A DNA stretch of 64,000 bases from Clitopilus passeckerianus. Taxonomy: Eukaryota > Basidiomycota > Agaricomycetes > Agaricales > Entolomataceae. The stretch lies in assembly GCA_944990035.1 (NCBI GenBank), contig CALYLX010000013.1, positions 248,001 to 312,000 on the forward strand. The letters are read 5' to 3'. Positions 44,154 through 57,509 of this stretch are shown here, piece after piece (position 1 is the stretch's first letter; each line of letters begins with the position of its first letter). The translations under genes and the position numbers were made by a program. Under the pieces are notes generated by a model. That model saw only the letters and a list, made by a program, of their open reading frames with translations, did no database searches and was not told where the DNA came from.

Positions 44154-45485
44154 ATGCCGAACTACCACCTCCTCACCTCTTTGCCTTCATCGTCTCAGAT
44201 GCACAGGTATGCTTCAATCAAGGAGCTTAACCAGTATTTGAATCTTATGAATGTCCAATTTCAGAGCCGTTATTCACACCTTGAAACCATGCTAACACCG
44301 CCAACTTCCAAGCTTCCTGCAATTCGCACAATATCCTCTGTTCCAACAGAGGACCTACTGGGCTCTTTCGAGTACCTCAAGAAGCTCTATATACCTGAGG
44401 TCCGTGGGTCTCGACGTCAGCGGACAACCAAGGCAGCAGATGCATTGCAATCTGAGGCTGCATTGGACGCTACAGATGCCGCCTCCGAGCTCGACGAACT
44501 TCGATCGGACACGTTCGAGAAGACCTATGCCATCCGCTGGCTCACTGCTCTCATCTCTCAGGCAGAAGCTTGGGACGAAGAAGGAGACGATGCAGACCCG
44601 TTCAGAACCCCTGCTTCACCCCTCTCCCGAATAAACGGGGAGGCTCTAATCCAGGAAGCTGCATCCCTGTTAGCCATCTGCGCCGGTACATCAGCTGCAG
44701 GAATCCTCACTCGAGACTTCGTCCTCGGCTCATCGGCCGACAACAAGACACCCCCTATCTCTGTTCGTGTCAGAGACGTTGCCCTCGACAACGCGGACTA
44801 TGGAAGTGTCGGGGCACAGACGTGGGGCGGGGCCTGCGTTTTGGCTGAGATGATCATGGATGATCCTGACCGATTTGGCATCTCGCCATCGGGGAAGGGT
44901 CTTAGAATTTTGGAGTTGGGTTCTGGGACGGGCCTGGTTGGGATGGCTGTTGGGAAGTTGGTCGAAGGACTTGGAATTGGGATGGAGAATACGCAAATTG
45001 TGTTGACGGATTATTACCCCTCGGTCCTCCAGAACCTCCAATACAACGTGGAGGCGAACTTCCACAGCCCATCATCAGCTCATATCTCGACAGAGTTCCT
45101 GGACTGGGCTTCCTTTCCCCACAGTCCACATCGACCACCCTTTCATGAACCTTTCGAGCTTATCCTCGGAGCCGACATAATTTACGAGGCAGAACATGCA
45201 GAATGGATCAAGACGTGTCTGGGCACGCTCCTTAGGAAGCCAGAGAATGGTGCCAGTAGCCCGATATTCCATTTGGTTATACCATTACGCTCTACACATT
45301 CTGCTGAATCCAGCACGGTGGAGCGGGTCTTCCCGAATCTCGAGCCCAGCAAGCACCATTTCGTCACCGATTCCGACGAGCTTGACCTCTGCATTTTCTC
45401 AAAACGGACAATTCTTTGCGAGGCTGGAGCAGGTGTACGGGCTGACAATGTAGAGTATTCATACTATCAAATTGGTTGGGCTTAG
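44154..45485 (+). CDS. FAM86/EFM-type protein-lysine methyltransferase
   Basis: Intronless, 443 aa. The C-terminal half is a seven-beta-strand SAM methyltransferase of the Methyltransf_16 family: motif I ILELGSGTGLVGMAVG, post-I LTDYYPSVLQNLQYNVEAN, and LILGADIIYEAEH at the strand-4 edge. Upstream, DTFEKTYAIRWLTALISQAE matches the FAM86 domain of EEF2KMT/Efm3, which trimethylates a lysine of elongation factor 2; Efm2-type is the alternative. The frame is open upstream to 43890, but the ATG at 44154 is chosen because the region before it overlaps the divergent gene's first exons. Confidence 0.85.
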   Translation: MPNYHLLTSLPSSSQMHRYASIKELNQYLNLMNVQFQSRYSHLETMLTPPTSKLPAIRTISSVPTEDLLGSFEYLKKLYIPEVRGSRRQRTTKAADALQSEAALDATDAASELDELRSDTFEKTYAIRWLTALISQAEAWDEEGDDADPFRTPASPLSRINGEALIQEAASLLAICAGTSAAGILTRDFVLGSSADNKTPPISVRVRDVALDNADYGSVGAQTWGGACVLAEMIMDDPDRFGISPSGKGLRILELGSGTGLVGMAVGKLVEGLGIGMENTQIVLTDYYPSVLQNLQYNVEANFHSPSSAHISTEFLDWASFPHSPHRPPFHEPFELILGADIIYEAEHAEWIKTCLGTLLRKPENGASSPIFHLVIPLRSTHSAESSTVERVFPNLEPSKHHFVTDSDELDLCIFSKRTILCEAGAGVRADNVEYSYYQIGWA

Positions 45486-45592
45486 GGAAATGCTGGAATA
45501 CCAGATATCGTAACCAAATACAAGCTTCTATACCACCGCCAACCATGAGCCGAACTCCGTGCGAACATGATGCTAATCTCGTTCATTTGGCT

Positions 45593-46294
45593 CTAATTGT
45601 ACGAACGACCTGGTATCACACTTTCTCGTACTATCCTTCGAACATCAACACTGTCGAACTGTTGAAGGGAGATCTGACATTTGGCGCAGTCGAGGAAATC
45701 GGGCCCATCGGAAGCAATCTTCTGAGCATATTCCTCACTTCCGAAAAGCTTTAAAAATTGTCAGACAATTCCAAAATAAGTGGTAGTCGACCAAAGCTAA
45801 CCTCAGTGAGTTTCTCTGCACTATTGGCCTCGAGTACAACAACTCCGTCAAAATCTAGTGCATTCAATTGCATGGCTTGAGCAAGAGTTGATGAGGCAGG
45901 ATTGGTGTAAGCCTGTTTTGTAATGGCATTGTCTTCAAGGTCGTCACAGAAGGGCGAAATGACGACGCTGACCCACTCGTATTTGAGGGTGTTCTTCTGG
46001 ACTATGTCCATGGTTGCAAAGAGGGGCGCGTGCTCTTCCTTGTAGTGGGGATGGGCCCACAAGGCGAAGGGTCGGAATGAAAGTGCATCGCCAAGTTTCT
46101 GTTGGTTACTTTGATAGCTGTCGGATGAGACCAAATATGTTCTTCCAGCCTGCCGCGTAGCTTCATCGAGGAGTCGTCGTCTTGCCCTCTTCTCTCCTCT
46201 CTTTGTCTCTCCTACTTCCGCCTACATCCCCTTTGCTAGCTCGAGCTTCGGCTGGCCAGCCATTGATAGCCAGCTTTTGCCCATTCACCAACAT
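45593..46294 (-). CDS. EthD-like dimeric alpha/beta-barrel protein
   Basis: Exons 45802-46149 and 45593-45748 are solid (intron 45749-45801) and read through YLVSSDSYQ, YEWVSVVISPFCDD, DFDGVVVLEANSAEKLTELF and EEYAQKIASDGPDFLD, the pattern of small EthD-type proteins of uncertain enzymatic role. A first exon 46226-46294 (ATG at 46294) with an intron 46150-46225 gives an in-frame 190-aa model but is only one option; there is no ATG in the main exon before a stop. The gene is tail-to-tail with the methyltransferase, 107 bp apart. Confidence 0.55.
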
Positions 46295-47490
46295 GAGCCT
46301 GACGGACGTTCAACACGTTCATCGAATGGTATTCAGTCCATCCACAGTGGAGGTCGGTGTTGTAGGGGAGCTCTATTTCCTGTCGACTGGTTCATGACGG
46401 CGAGGGTGTGTGTGTTTGGGGCATTGAGAGAAGCAGACGGCTGTTCAAGTGCATCCCAGAAGAAAGGACTACTGCGCCAGGCTGGATATTGCTGTGATGC
46501 TCCTTCTTGAGCTGGGTAGAGATGGAATCGGAGAGAGATGGCGGCGGTTTTTACAGCCAGAACGTGCGAGGCTTGTGGAGAAGCGTAAAGCAATCGTCAT
46601 TGGGTGAAGTGGGGGTAGGATAGTATGACCTGTAATGGAGATACGCTGGGGAACATTTTGAACGGCGTCAATAAACAGGCATACAATGTGTGAACCAGCG
46701 ATACATAGGCCGGTGAACCGACTCGAGGGTACTGAGAACTCTTTGGTTTTGGCCTGGTGCAAAGAAAGAAACCCCGTGAGCTCCGAAGATGCTTGGGTGT
46801 GAGGGATGCGGACCCCAAGCATCGTAATGCCCGGAGGGGAATGGGTCCGCCATACCAATGGCGAGCAGCTGAAACAGAAGACCGTGCTAACGCTGAGCTG
46901 ATGAGAGGGCGGAAGCGTATGAATTGGATCCACAGGTGCATAAAAATCGTTCTTCGACAGCTGATTCTGGGGCAGTTGGTTGCAAGGTGCTTTGGATGAG
47001 CTTAGGGTCTAGACATATCAAAGGGAGGCATAAGAGACGAACATCGTAGGAGCAAGTGTAATGCCTACACGTAGGCAGGACTTCCAAACCTCCTCTAGAA
47101 CTGTCCAGAAATCGCGGTTTCTCTGTAGAAGTGTCTGGGTATTAGAATTAATGAGGCGGTGGAAAGGTGAAGCACGCCTCTAGTGAATGAAGACCAAGCA
47201 TGCATACTCTGACCAGCTCCGAGAAGAAAGGCAGGATAGTGGATGTCTACTCTTGCCACCAAGTGACCTTTGGGCATGAAGGTGTTTCGCGGGTTAAAAG
47301 ACGTCCTTATTTGGTTGGTGCACTTTGAACGTTGAGCCTTTGAACTCCAAGAAGCCAAATGATTAGACTATTGAGATTGAGGACAGCCAATATTACAATA
47401 TTATAATGGCTGGGGGAGGACAGAGCATCGTCGTGAGAAAAACGTGCTCTTGACACTGGACCAGGAACCACCATCGAATCTTGAACGTTA
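46295..47490. other. Gene-free spacer
   Basis: Separates the EthD-like gene from the NACHT gene (both 5' ends face it). ORFs present are in mutually overlapping frames and unrecognised. Confidence 0.4.
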
Positions 47491-49463
47491 ATGGACACCG
47501 CCATGTCATCCCCGCAGGCAGCACAATCCCTACATTCAAACATCATCCAAGGTCGAGATATCACTCTAAACAATAACGCCATCAATTGTTACAACCAACA
47601 CATCTCTGCTCAGCGAGGTATTTGTCACTTGGCTGGTACGCTTTCGCAAGAGCTTCAGCGTTGATCCCTGTACCAGATCCCACGGATGTTCTGAAGGAGC
47701 ATGTTGCTTTTGGTGCTCTTCATGATTCAGCAGAGCGCTTCAACCCTCCCAAATGTCATCCGGAGACGCGAACCGCCGTGCTCGATCTCATCAATCTATG
47801 GGCCCAGGATTCACTCAGCTCTAAACCAATCATATGGCTGAGCGGTGCCGCAGGGGCTGGTAAATCAGCCATCGTTCAAACCCTCGCAGAGAGGTGGAAA
47901 CAGGAGAAACTGCTCGCGGCATCTTTCTTTTTCTGGCGGACGGACCCCAAACGCAACCAGAAGACACACCTTATCCCCACTATTGCATTCCAACTTGCCA
48001 ACCTCATCCCGACAATGAGGCCTCCGATAGAAGGCGCCCTTTGGGGAGGTGTTTTCGAGAAGAACCTTAACTCCCAAATGGAGGATTCGATTGTTCAACC
48101 GATTGAAACGAATGCAACTGCCAGCAAGCCTACAATTGTCATTGTGATCGACGGCTTGGATGAATGCTGCGTTGGCCTCCCGGGCCAGGATTACGAGGCG
48201 CAGCAACGAGAGATTCTAGAGACTATAGAATCTACATGCCAACATACCCAGTCTCCGAATCCTTGTTGCAAGCCGACCCGAACGGCAGATACGTGAATGT
48301 TTTGAAAGAGGGTATTTGAAGCAAAACACGACTCATATCAATCTCAACAACTCGCCAAATATCCACGCCGATATTCGCCTTTTCCTCGATTGCAAGTTCC
48401 ATGAAATCAGGCAGAGCATTCCTAGTCTTGACTCATCCTGGCCAACCGAAAAGCAACTCCTGTTCCTTGTTGCAAAGTCCTCCGGGCAGTTCATATATCC
48501 CTCCACCGTCATACGGTACATCAGCCGCCCCCGTGGAAATCCAAAACGCGCCCTTGAGAAAGTCCTTGCACTCCGATGTGGATCGGATAGCCGAGAAACA
48601 GATACACCTTTTTCAGAGCTTGATGCACTGTATACTCTGGTTCTACAGTCCGTCTCGTCAACCTCACTGCCTGTGGTTATGGATATTCTTGGGCATTTCT
48701 GCTGCCCATTCATCGAGTTTTCGGAATTGGCTTTCGGTCTTAATGATATATTTCTGCCAACCCCGACCTCGGACTCGTGTCGCTTCTTCGAACTTTTTCT
48801 TTTTACACCCCTGGACGACATCAACATACACCTAACCGATCTACATTCGATCATGGAGATCCCCCCTCCAGAGCATGATGATCGTCGTATTCGACCCATG
48901 CACGCTACCTTTACCGAATTCCTGCAGGATCAAGTTCGGTCGCAAAGGTTTTTTGTCGACCACAAACAATACCTTATTCGCTGTCATTTGCTCTTCCTCC
49001 GACATGTTCAGCGATGTTTTGTCGAGCAGACAGTTGCATATGATACGTTCATATTAGCCACCGCAGCCACCTGGCATCTGGATCATGACGATTGCACGCC
49101 ATCCAAACCATTGATGAGTGCCCTGTGGGACCTTATGAGCTTTGACGTTGGACCTTACCCCAAACTGTCCACGTGGTTAAGCCGCAAAGCAGATCCTAAT
49201 ATCGGCCTGGTGCACGTTTCTATTCAATTTGTTCAGCTTTTGGACCTCCGGGAAAAATTGCGTGTACTGATCTATCTTGAGGTATGTATAGTATGTTCCC
49301 CTGATCATTGGTATTGATTCTATCCTAGAAATGCAACGTTCCGGAGATCGAACCATCCTGGTCCCGGAGGTTCTTCGTCCGAAGGGCTTTGAAGAAGGCC
49401 CTCGTAAAGGTCATGTGTGGCTGTGAGAGGGACGAGCAGGCAAGAAAACTTGATGCGCCCTAA
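47491..49463 (+). pseudogene. NACHT-domain STAND NTPase, frameshifted
   Basis: Fungal NLR-like signal-transducing NTPase, from a family amplified in Agaricomycetes. Exon 1 (47491-47617) encodes a typical short leader with ITLNNNAINCYNQ; exon 2 starts at 47659. The NACHT core has HDSAERFNPPKCHPETR, Walker A WLSGAAGAGKSAI and Walker B IVIVIDGLDEC. Near 48225-48232 the frame shifts by one base, after which LRILVASRPERQIRECF and the helical arm continue to 49281; a last exon 49329-49463 gives the C-terminus. No WD40, TPR or ankyrin repeats follow, so it is a short form. The frameshift may be a real null mutation or a sequence error. The 41-nt first intron is unusually short. Confidence 0.75.
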
Positions 49464-50227
49464 CCAAATCTTGAAGTGGCGTTTATAGAAGCAGGTGGCG
49501 GGAATCACAGATTGCCAATCCGGTGTGATGAGGAAGGGAGGATTCGTTTATATCTGATGTATTAGGTCTGATCGGTGAACTCTCTCTTGACCTCCCGCTA
49601 CCAGACTGGTTCCTCCAATGCATGTTTCCCAGAACAAAGGCCACCTTCCAGTAGCTCCTTTGTGGATCTAAGCCCAGGCTTCGTTGGGTCGCATATAGTG
49701 TGGGATTGGAATGCATACCGACTGCCAGTGCGTAGGAAAGACGCAATATCGGGAACATGGTGTGATTGCTCACTTGGAAGGTCTTCGTCGACCTGTGGGT
49801 TTCCTACGAACACTTAGACTGCCGGATCTGCAGAGAACTACTACAATATGACAATAAGGCGCAAATAAAATGGAGATGCTTCTAGTGTCCACAGACGGGA
49901 AAGTGGGGACAGCCCCGCACTTGCCCTTGAATGAAGCCCAAACACTATGGCAAGGTGTGACCCCTGGTCCCTTGTTCCACCGATCTATTCCCCTGAGAAT
50001 TGAGCACTATAGAAGAGATGTATTGGGAAGGTTACCCGACATGTCCAGTGGTAGAGACAAAAGCTTGGTCAACACCAAATGATAAGTATGACAAAGGGTG
50101 TTGGTCGGACTGTGAGGTCGGTGTATGCCTATATTATTTCAGACTACATACAGGAGATAAAGCAGAGAAATAGCGAGTCGTTCTAGAGAAAAAGCAAAAG
50201 TAAAAGCAAAAAGTCGTGAAATATCGT
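49464..50227. other. Gene-free spacer
   Basis: Between the convergent 3' ends of the NACHT gene and GCN2. Nothing recognisable. Confidence 0.45.
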
Positions 50228-53200
50228 CTAATTCGTTCCGTCTCGTGGATTATGAGATAAAGTGAGTAGTTGAACTCGTTCCTCTCGCACGGCGAAGAGA
50301 ATAGCAAATCGGTGGCCTTCAGCTTTACGCTTGGCTGCTGCTTCGCGCACTTGGTTCGCGTAGCCCGTCATGCCTACGGGGAAGGAGGACAAAATGGCTT
50401 TCCAGGGTTCTTCGTCGGTGATCCAGGACGAATTCTTCGCCATGGCGTCGAAGACCGCTGGTGGGACATCTACAGCAATAGTTGGAAGCCCATTTGTCAC
50501 TGCGGATTTAATTTCAACGCTAGTTTCAAACGCTGCAGAACACTGTGAGTAGGGGCTCGTGAAAGGCAAAGGTGGAATGCATACCGCGATCCAGGAAGAG
50601 TTGTTTAACATGCTTTCGTTGCTTCTTAGTATCCGTCGGCAGCAGAAGGTGAACATCCGAAGAGGCTGGTACATCCTTGCTCAACTGGGCAACTTGGGGA
50701 GTGGCTGACAGCGCAGGAGCTCCTGAGGTTGTAGCGTCCACCCGCTTCTGCTCTGCAATCTCGTGCTGAAGCCATGATACCAGTTCTTGACGGGTCACTG
50801 GATGGGCATGAGCAAGTACCCAAGATTTGCAACTGGCGTAACCTACCATCAGTCTCGGAGCCTTTCAGTATGCTCTTGATTCGGAAAGGAGGCTGGTCGC
50901 GGCGGCCGGCACGAGGCTTCACACTGACCGTGAACCTGACGAGAAAAAAGATTAACATGGGTTGCCAGGGGAATGCAAAAGAAATAGGCTTACAAGATTC
51001 CCTCACGAAGACACATCTCAACGTGGCTCTCATGATCATTATCAGGTAGCCCTGATTCGTACATGAGATCTGCATCGATGCCATGTTGCCACAAATAAGA
51101 CACCACGTCGAGACGCTCTTGAAGATACCCAGGGTGGTAGGACACGACGTAGACATCACAACGCCTTGGACTCCAATATCCGAAGGAGCGTTCCTCTTTG
51201 ACAAGAGCCTTGACGGACGAACTCTGGAAGGATGCCAGGGCAACTGTGACCCTCTTGATGTTGAACTGAATGCCCATTGCACAAATTGGGGGTCCTTGCG
51301 ACTTGAGTGCATGTTTGGAAATGAGGTGGTCATATCTGGAATGCAGCTACTGTCAGAAAACGGGCCGAGGAGGTGCAGCTTCACGACTTACCGTCCGCCT
51401 GTTGCGAGTACGTCGGAGTGCTTGTGCTTGCGAACAACCTCGATGAGGATCCCGTCTTTAAAGTATTGCAAGTGGTTCCCGAGCATCAAGGGCCGGAAGA
51501 GGATAGGTCTGGTAACCCGAGCTGCCTTTGCATACTCTGCCGTGGTCTTGACTTCTTGAATAAGGGGCTGGATGAGCGTAGCTAACCCGGGCGACAGCTT
51601 CTCCAAGCGGTGAACAAAGAGGTCGATATCTTCGTCTGTAAGTACGAGTAAGCTAGCAGCCCATTTGCAGCTCGGAAAACCTTACCTATTTCCGACAGCA
51701 ATTCCAGTTCATCAGCTGTGCTTCGGAATAGACCCCGCTTCAACAACAGCGCCCGTTTCTGGGACAATGAGGATTTTGACTGAGTCATGATGTCAATGAC
51801 AGCCTCCTTGTGGCCAGAAGGAAGTCGACTGAGAATGGTGTCGATAACTAGACAATTTATTCAGCAAACAGATTCAAGGCTCAACGGCTGATAGGCTTAC
51901 TCTTCGAATGTGAGATATGGATCTCGTAGTTGGCAGCCAGATTTGGGAAACTGTTGAGTATATCATTTGCCAACGAAACCAGTTCGGCGCCAGCTGCAAC
52001 AGGGCCGTGAAGAAGATCGGGCGTGATGATATCAAGAATGGCCGACTTGTGCAAGGCTGGATGACCGGCGACGGGACTATGAACCTGGTGTCAGAAAGTG
52101 GCCGATAGTCACATATTGAGCGACTTACTTTGGTTCGTAAACATTCGAGATATGGAATCTTTTTATCCTCTTGATACCAGCTCTCGCGGCAAGGCGCGCG
52201 AAAGGCTCAAACAAGTTGTTGGGAAGCATGACCAGGTCGCCATGTCGGTCAATGAAGGTAGCTTTTTTGCTCTCGTCTTCGATATCCATCAAGGGCATGA
52301 TTAATGGTGGCTCCATGTCCACAGCTCCGTGAAGTCGGAAAATGGCGGCAAAGCGTTCTTGCACTGTATCGTTGAGCGCAGCATGTTCTGGCATATCCAT
52401 CTCTGAGTCGTAGATGTATCCCCTGCTGGGTTTTGGAGGTTGGGAGAACAAAGACGAGAGGACTGCTTGATGATGCGGAGAGTCGGTCTTGGCTACTCTA
52501 GTCGTTAGTTGATATTTGCCGGCAAGAGTTTCAAAAACGTACTCATAAGATTGAGTGCTCCCTTGAAGTACTCGTCCTCCAAACGCTGTGGGAGGAGAGG
52601 GCTTTGAGACAACTCCAGGGCAGTCGGTCTGTCTTCAGGACGATGCTGAAGCAACCAGGTAATGACTATCGAGATCGTTAAGTGAATGGTCCGAGTGGCA
52701 GGGACATTGCAGGCTCACTCTCTCGTTGCCTAGTCCTATGAGGATCCCAAGCGGGGGGGAAGAAAATGCCATGCTTGCGCAAGTCCTCGATGACAGCAAT
52801 ACGCTCAGCACCGGTAGCAAACCTGTAGTTCATCTCAAAGAAAACAATCTGAAACAAAGTCCCGTCAACAAAAGAATACTCAAATGAATGACGCTGATAC
52901 GTACTCCAAGACTGTACATGTCTGCCTTATTGTGGTTCCTTGGTCCTCGTTTCCTGGACTGAACCTCAGGAGCGATGTACAATCTGGTGCCGACCTCTAC
53001 AGCAAATCTGATCAGAGTAATTTCTGCAGAGGACAATAAATACTTACCCAACGTCATGTCAGGTTCCAGGGGAGAATTCAGCATCAGCGCCTCCGATGGG
53101 TCGACAGTAGCCAAACTGGTCGTTGCGAGACCGAAATCTCCAACTTTGCAGTCACCCTTGGCATCTGCAAGCGATGATACATATGAGCCGTGAGTCAATG

Positions 53201-56200
53201 CAAATTAAACAGAAACGTACCGATGAAGATATTCGTAAGCTTGATATCCCTATGCAAAATCGACATCGACGACATATACACCAGCGCATCCAAGAGCTGC
53301 TGGAACAGGCCCCAAGCCTCATCTTCTGTGATACCCTCATCAATGCGTTCTTTCAACGTTTGCCTCTCAACAAACTCCTACAAGGCAGACGTCAGTTAAG
53401 TAAAATCCAGCACTTTACAAATCAACCCACCATCTGAATGTATAATGTCCTTGGTGCAGGCGGTGGTGGCGGGGCTCTCGGCGTAGCCAACGGCTCAAAC
53501 GCTGTCATTAACCCCATCCCATCCTCCTCCGTTGCACTTCCATCCGAGCCACTCGACCCATCCCCAGACGAACTCGCGCCGAAATGGATACTCGGGAACG
53601 AGCTCTTGGACGAGAGGGACCTGGTGTGGTCGTCGAAATCGTCGAAGTTGATCGAGATACCTGCCCCATTCTGCGGGAGGTATTGCTCAGAAGGTGTGTT
53701 GCTCGGGACTGACGTTGCGCCGTCTGTGGTGGCATCGTCTGCGTCGGATTCATCTGAAGCGGCGATGTATCCTGTGTCGTTGGAGCTTTCAACCCAGGTG
53801 GTGAAATACCTGACGATGAAGCGGTGGTTGAGTCTGCTCAGTGCAGTGACCTCGCGGAAAATCTTGGTATCACTTCCTGCTTTCTTCAGACGGACTTTCT
53901 TCACTATAGGCAATGAATGTCAGTAACTATATGCGCCAGAATAGACAACAGAACAAACCTGCGTATATTCTTCCGTCAATCCTATTTCTGGCTTTAACAA
54001 CAGATCCAAAGGCGCCCTTGCCCTGAAAAGATTGTCGGTTTCAGCGTTGAGGTCAGAAGTGTGAAATGCTAACCAAAAGTTCCAACTCCTCCCAATCTTC
54101 CTTCCACCGACTGCTAGCAGTCGACTGTCTGGGAAAATAGGATACAGCAGTCGACTCCGGAGAACCTTGAGCGAAGATTCTGGGAGAGCGTGGTGTTGCC
54201 CCGTTGATTACAATTGCAGATGATGTTGACCTGGTCGTGCTACTTGCATTACTCATGCCGCTCTTGCTGCCATTCGGTACGTGTAGGGAGCTCTCTGAAA
54301 GGCTGGCCAAGAGGGACAGGCAGGAGATTTGGTTCTTCTTGGTTGGGAAGATCATGCTGACGGCCATACGAGCGATTGTTGATGAGATGTTGGCTGATAA
54401 AGTGTGCATCAGTCAGAGACTGGGATGGACAGAAGGAGAAGACGTACAGGATTCAATTGCCTCGTGAACGTTATTGTATTGCTCGGTGACGTGCAATCCG
54501 AGTAGCATCTGCAATAGCACAATGCCAACTGAGTGGATGTCGCGCTGGCGGGTATATAGAAGCGATGATTCATTCTTCACGTCCCTCCACAACCTGGAGC
54601 ATTGAGTGAGTATAGCTTCTCAGAGATACCCAGACTTATAACATACCAGGCGTCAGACACCTGAGGCTCCTCCGGCGCTGGAGCTATATCGTCTCTGAAC
54701 GGGTTGGACCGGTGCAGATCCAGCAGCCTCGTTATATAACCAACCCGACCCAGCTTGATCTGCTTCGTTTGACCCGGGCGATCGCTAGTGGTAGCTAGCC
54801 CAACGCAACGAGCAGTAATACCTGAAGAAGGGTGAGCTACATATACCATTGGGCGGGTAATAGATACGAACCTCGGTGAACGAGATCACCAGCATGAATA
54901 GCATTGAGTCCACTGAGAATCTGACCGAGATAGTCCTAGAAGAACACGCATATAAGCACATAACTTGGCGAAACCAAAATCAACATGACCTACTCTCGCA
55001 CGGTCCTCCCTCAAGAACTCACAATCCTCCAAAACGTCCTGCAACGTCAACGACGGAGTAGGTTCTGATAGAATCATAAGTTGTGATGGACCATTGGAGT
55101 GGGGCTGCGTCAATTTGACGGCATATACGCTAGTGAGGTTCGAGTCTCTGATTGTGGTGAGGCGTTGGATTTCGGTTTCCAGTTGCTTCAGCTTCTTGCG
55201 GCCTGAAGATGCCCGTTGGGAAAATACTGGCATATATGCTAGCAAACATACCTTGATGAGTGGAGTAATAGGATGAGTGGAAGTTGACGAGGAAAAGTTC
55301 GAGAGGTAGAGAGGCGTTGATGTCGTCGCAAACTGGGTCTGCCATGTAGACCGTGCCCAAGCATTCTTGGCGGGGGTGGAACAGCTTCACCGTGTTGAAC
55401 GACACACCGTTCACCTTGATTTCAGTTCCAAATGACTCTGTCATTGTGTCGTTGGAGAACGGCGTCTCTGTGGCCTCCGAGTTCGCTCTCTTGCGAGCAC
55501 GATACTGCTGCTCCCTTGCAGCAAGCTGGCGCATAGCTTCCTCCTCGAACTTTTCTTGTCGTTGAGCAGCAATTCTGGCAGCTTGTTCCGCTTCTTCTTC
55601 CTCTCGCTGCTTGCGCGCCTGAGATGATTATCAGTATGGAGACATACGTGGCGCAGTCGTGGACAAGTATACGCACTCGTTCTTCGTCTATTGCTCGTTG
55701 GTTCATCTCAAGTGCCAGGGAACCTGGTCCTTCAGCCTTGGGTTTGATGCGTCGCTCCATCCAGTCTTGACAGTAATCGACGATCTAGATCGAACGTGGT
55801 GAGCAAGGTGAAGAAGTAGAGTAGCACGTTGCATACCTGGAAGACCATTTCTGCGCCTTTGTTCTTCTGGGCCTCGGCGGTGATATTGTGAGAGAGGGTG
55901 TTTACTTGGTCATTAGTTAAGCCTTCGATAGGTTTCGAAATCGTGAATATAGGGCATGCGAGGGTCGGGTAAGTCTTTGGGAATCTGGGCACGAGGCGTT
56001 CGTCAGGGAGGGGTGTGGTTGATGCAATGAAGGAACGGGCTTACTTTACGTTGAGATGAAAGCTGATCTTATCTTGCACAGGGTGGACCACCCGGATGGT
56101 GAATTCTGGTAGACGGGCAGCACTCTGTGAAACACGAGTTCAGAAAAACTTCAAATGAGGATATTCGGACCACGTACCGCCCAAGCCGTCGGTGCAGGGG

Positions 56201-56276
56201 CATCGAAAAAGTTGCCTTCATAGATAGACTTTAAAGCAGTTATTTCCTGCTCTTGTTGTTCTTGCGTAGAGTCCAT
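50228..56276 (-). CDS. GCN2: eIF2alpha kinase GCN2
   Basis: Sensor of uncharged tRNA that phosphorylates eIF2alpha and starts general amino-acid control. All domains are visible along about 6 kb with many short introns: an RWD domain for Gcn1 binding (from MDSTQEQQEQEITALKSIYE at 56276 to about 55800), a charged helical linker (about 55420-55760), a pseudokinase (about 54450-55220), the kinase (about 52600-54110; VKKVRLKK, HRDIKLTNIF, VGDFGLAT, EVGTRLYIAPE) with a long acidic Ser-rich insert between the lobes (about 53440-53790), a HisRS-like domain (about 51000-52450; HGAVDMEPPLIMP, VLATGGR) and the C-terminal dimerisation/ribosome-binding part ending near 50228. No break was seen, but every splice site was not verified. 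Confidence 0.93.
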
Positions 56277-57509
56277 TGAAGCCTAAGGTGCCCTAGGCCA
56301 GTAGCATTCGAGGACTAAAGATATATATTCTTGGTGGTCACTTTTGGAGTTCGACGGTGCGTTCTTGTCAAATTTTGCAAGAATAATTAAAAACCGATGG
56401 TAGGGTCCGGTTTTCGAAATTGGATGGCCAAAGAGGTTTATGTTATGAACAAACGTGCTTGAGAAGGGGAGGGCCCTTTGGACCTCGGCAGCTCAAGCCT
56501 CCATGGCGCGGACGTCGATCGTTACAATGTTGTTGTGAATGTGGTTTGTGGAAAAGAGCCAAAGCGCCTGAACTGGCAAAACCCAAGTATGGAGTAACAG
56601 GCAGGCACCCCCATCAAGGAACGTGGTTGTTGCCCCGATAAACCCTAACCTCAATCTATGGCTAAGCTTTGGCCTCTCCCTTTGTTCTTCCCTTCACTTT
56701 AGCCTTTCCAACGCAATTGAAGTCTTTTCATGCCTCGAGGGCCTATGATAACTGCGCAAATGCTCACTTCTGCAAGAAGATCCCCAGAACTTTCAGTCAC
56801 ATGGTGCCAAAGCGAGGCTCAGGGCTGCTGCTTCGCTGGAACGCTTGGGCTCTCGCGTCTTCTTGCAGCATGTGCACTCAACCCATCCTCAGTCGTCTAT
56901 CAATTCTTGCAGCGCTACTAAGTACAGCCTGACGTGGTCAGACGTGGACACGCTGACAACGTGTAATAGAAACGCCATGATGAAACCCACAGAAATCCAG
57001 AAAATACTCGAAGTTTGTGTTTGTATGAAGATTGATGATGTGTACCTTCCCGGTTTTTAACTCCTTGCAGAGCACCGTCGGTTTACACTGGGCCTCTTGA
57101 CTGTTCAAGGATTGACTGTCAAGGTAGCTGCAAAGCTTGATTCTTCGTTATCTAGCTCAGAAGGCTGATAACAAGGGCCCGAGTATTTCCGACACCGAAG
57201 AAATCTTCAGCATGTGCCAACGGTGCTGCGAGATAGGCACGAGGTGGTATCACGAGAACTTCCTGTATATGTGGAAGGTGCATGTCGATCGACAGCTTCT
57301 TTACGGTGACGCCTCTATATCCTGGGGTAGGGCCAAGGGCCAGTGTAGCTTCAACGCTCTTCCGAAATACTGAGGACGTATATGCCTGAATCGAGTAGCG
57401 TTTGAACAAGTGGTGATAATTAGCTCCAAATATTACAGATTTACGATATAATTTAGACATAATCCACAAAGCAGCAGTCATAGTCCTTTAGTTATCCCTT
57501 AAGATTCCC
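56277..57509. other. Gene-free spacer
   Basis: GCN2 promoter side and P450 3' flank. No supported gene; the ORFs present (up to 87 aa) are unrecognised. Confidence 0.45.
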
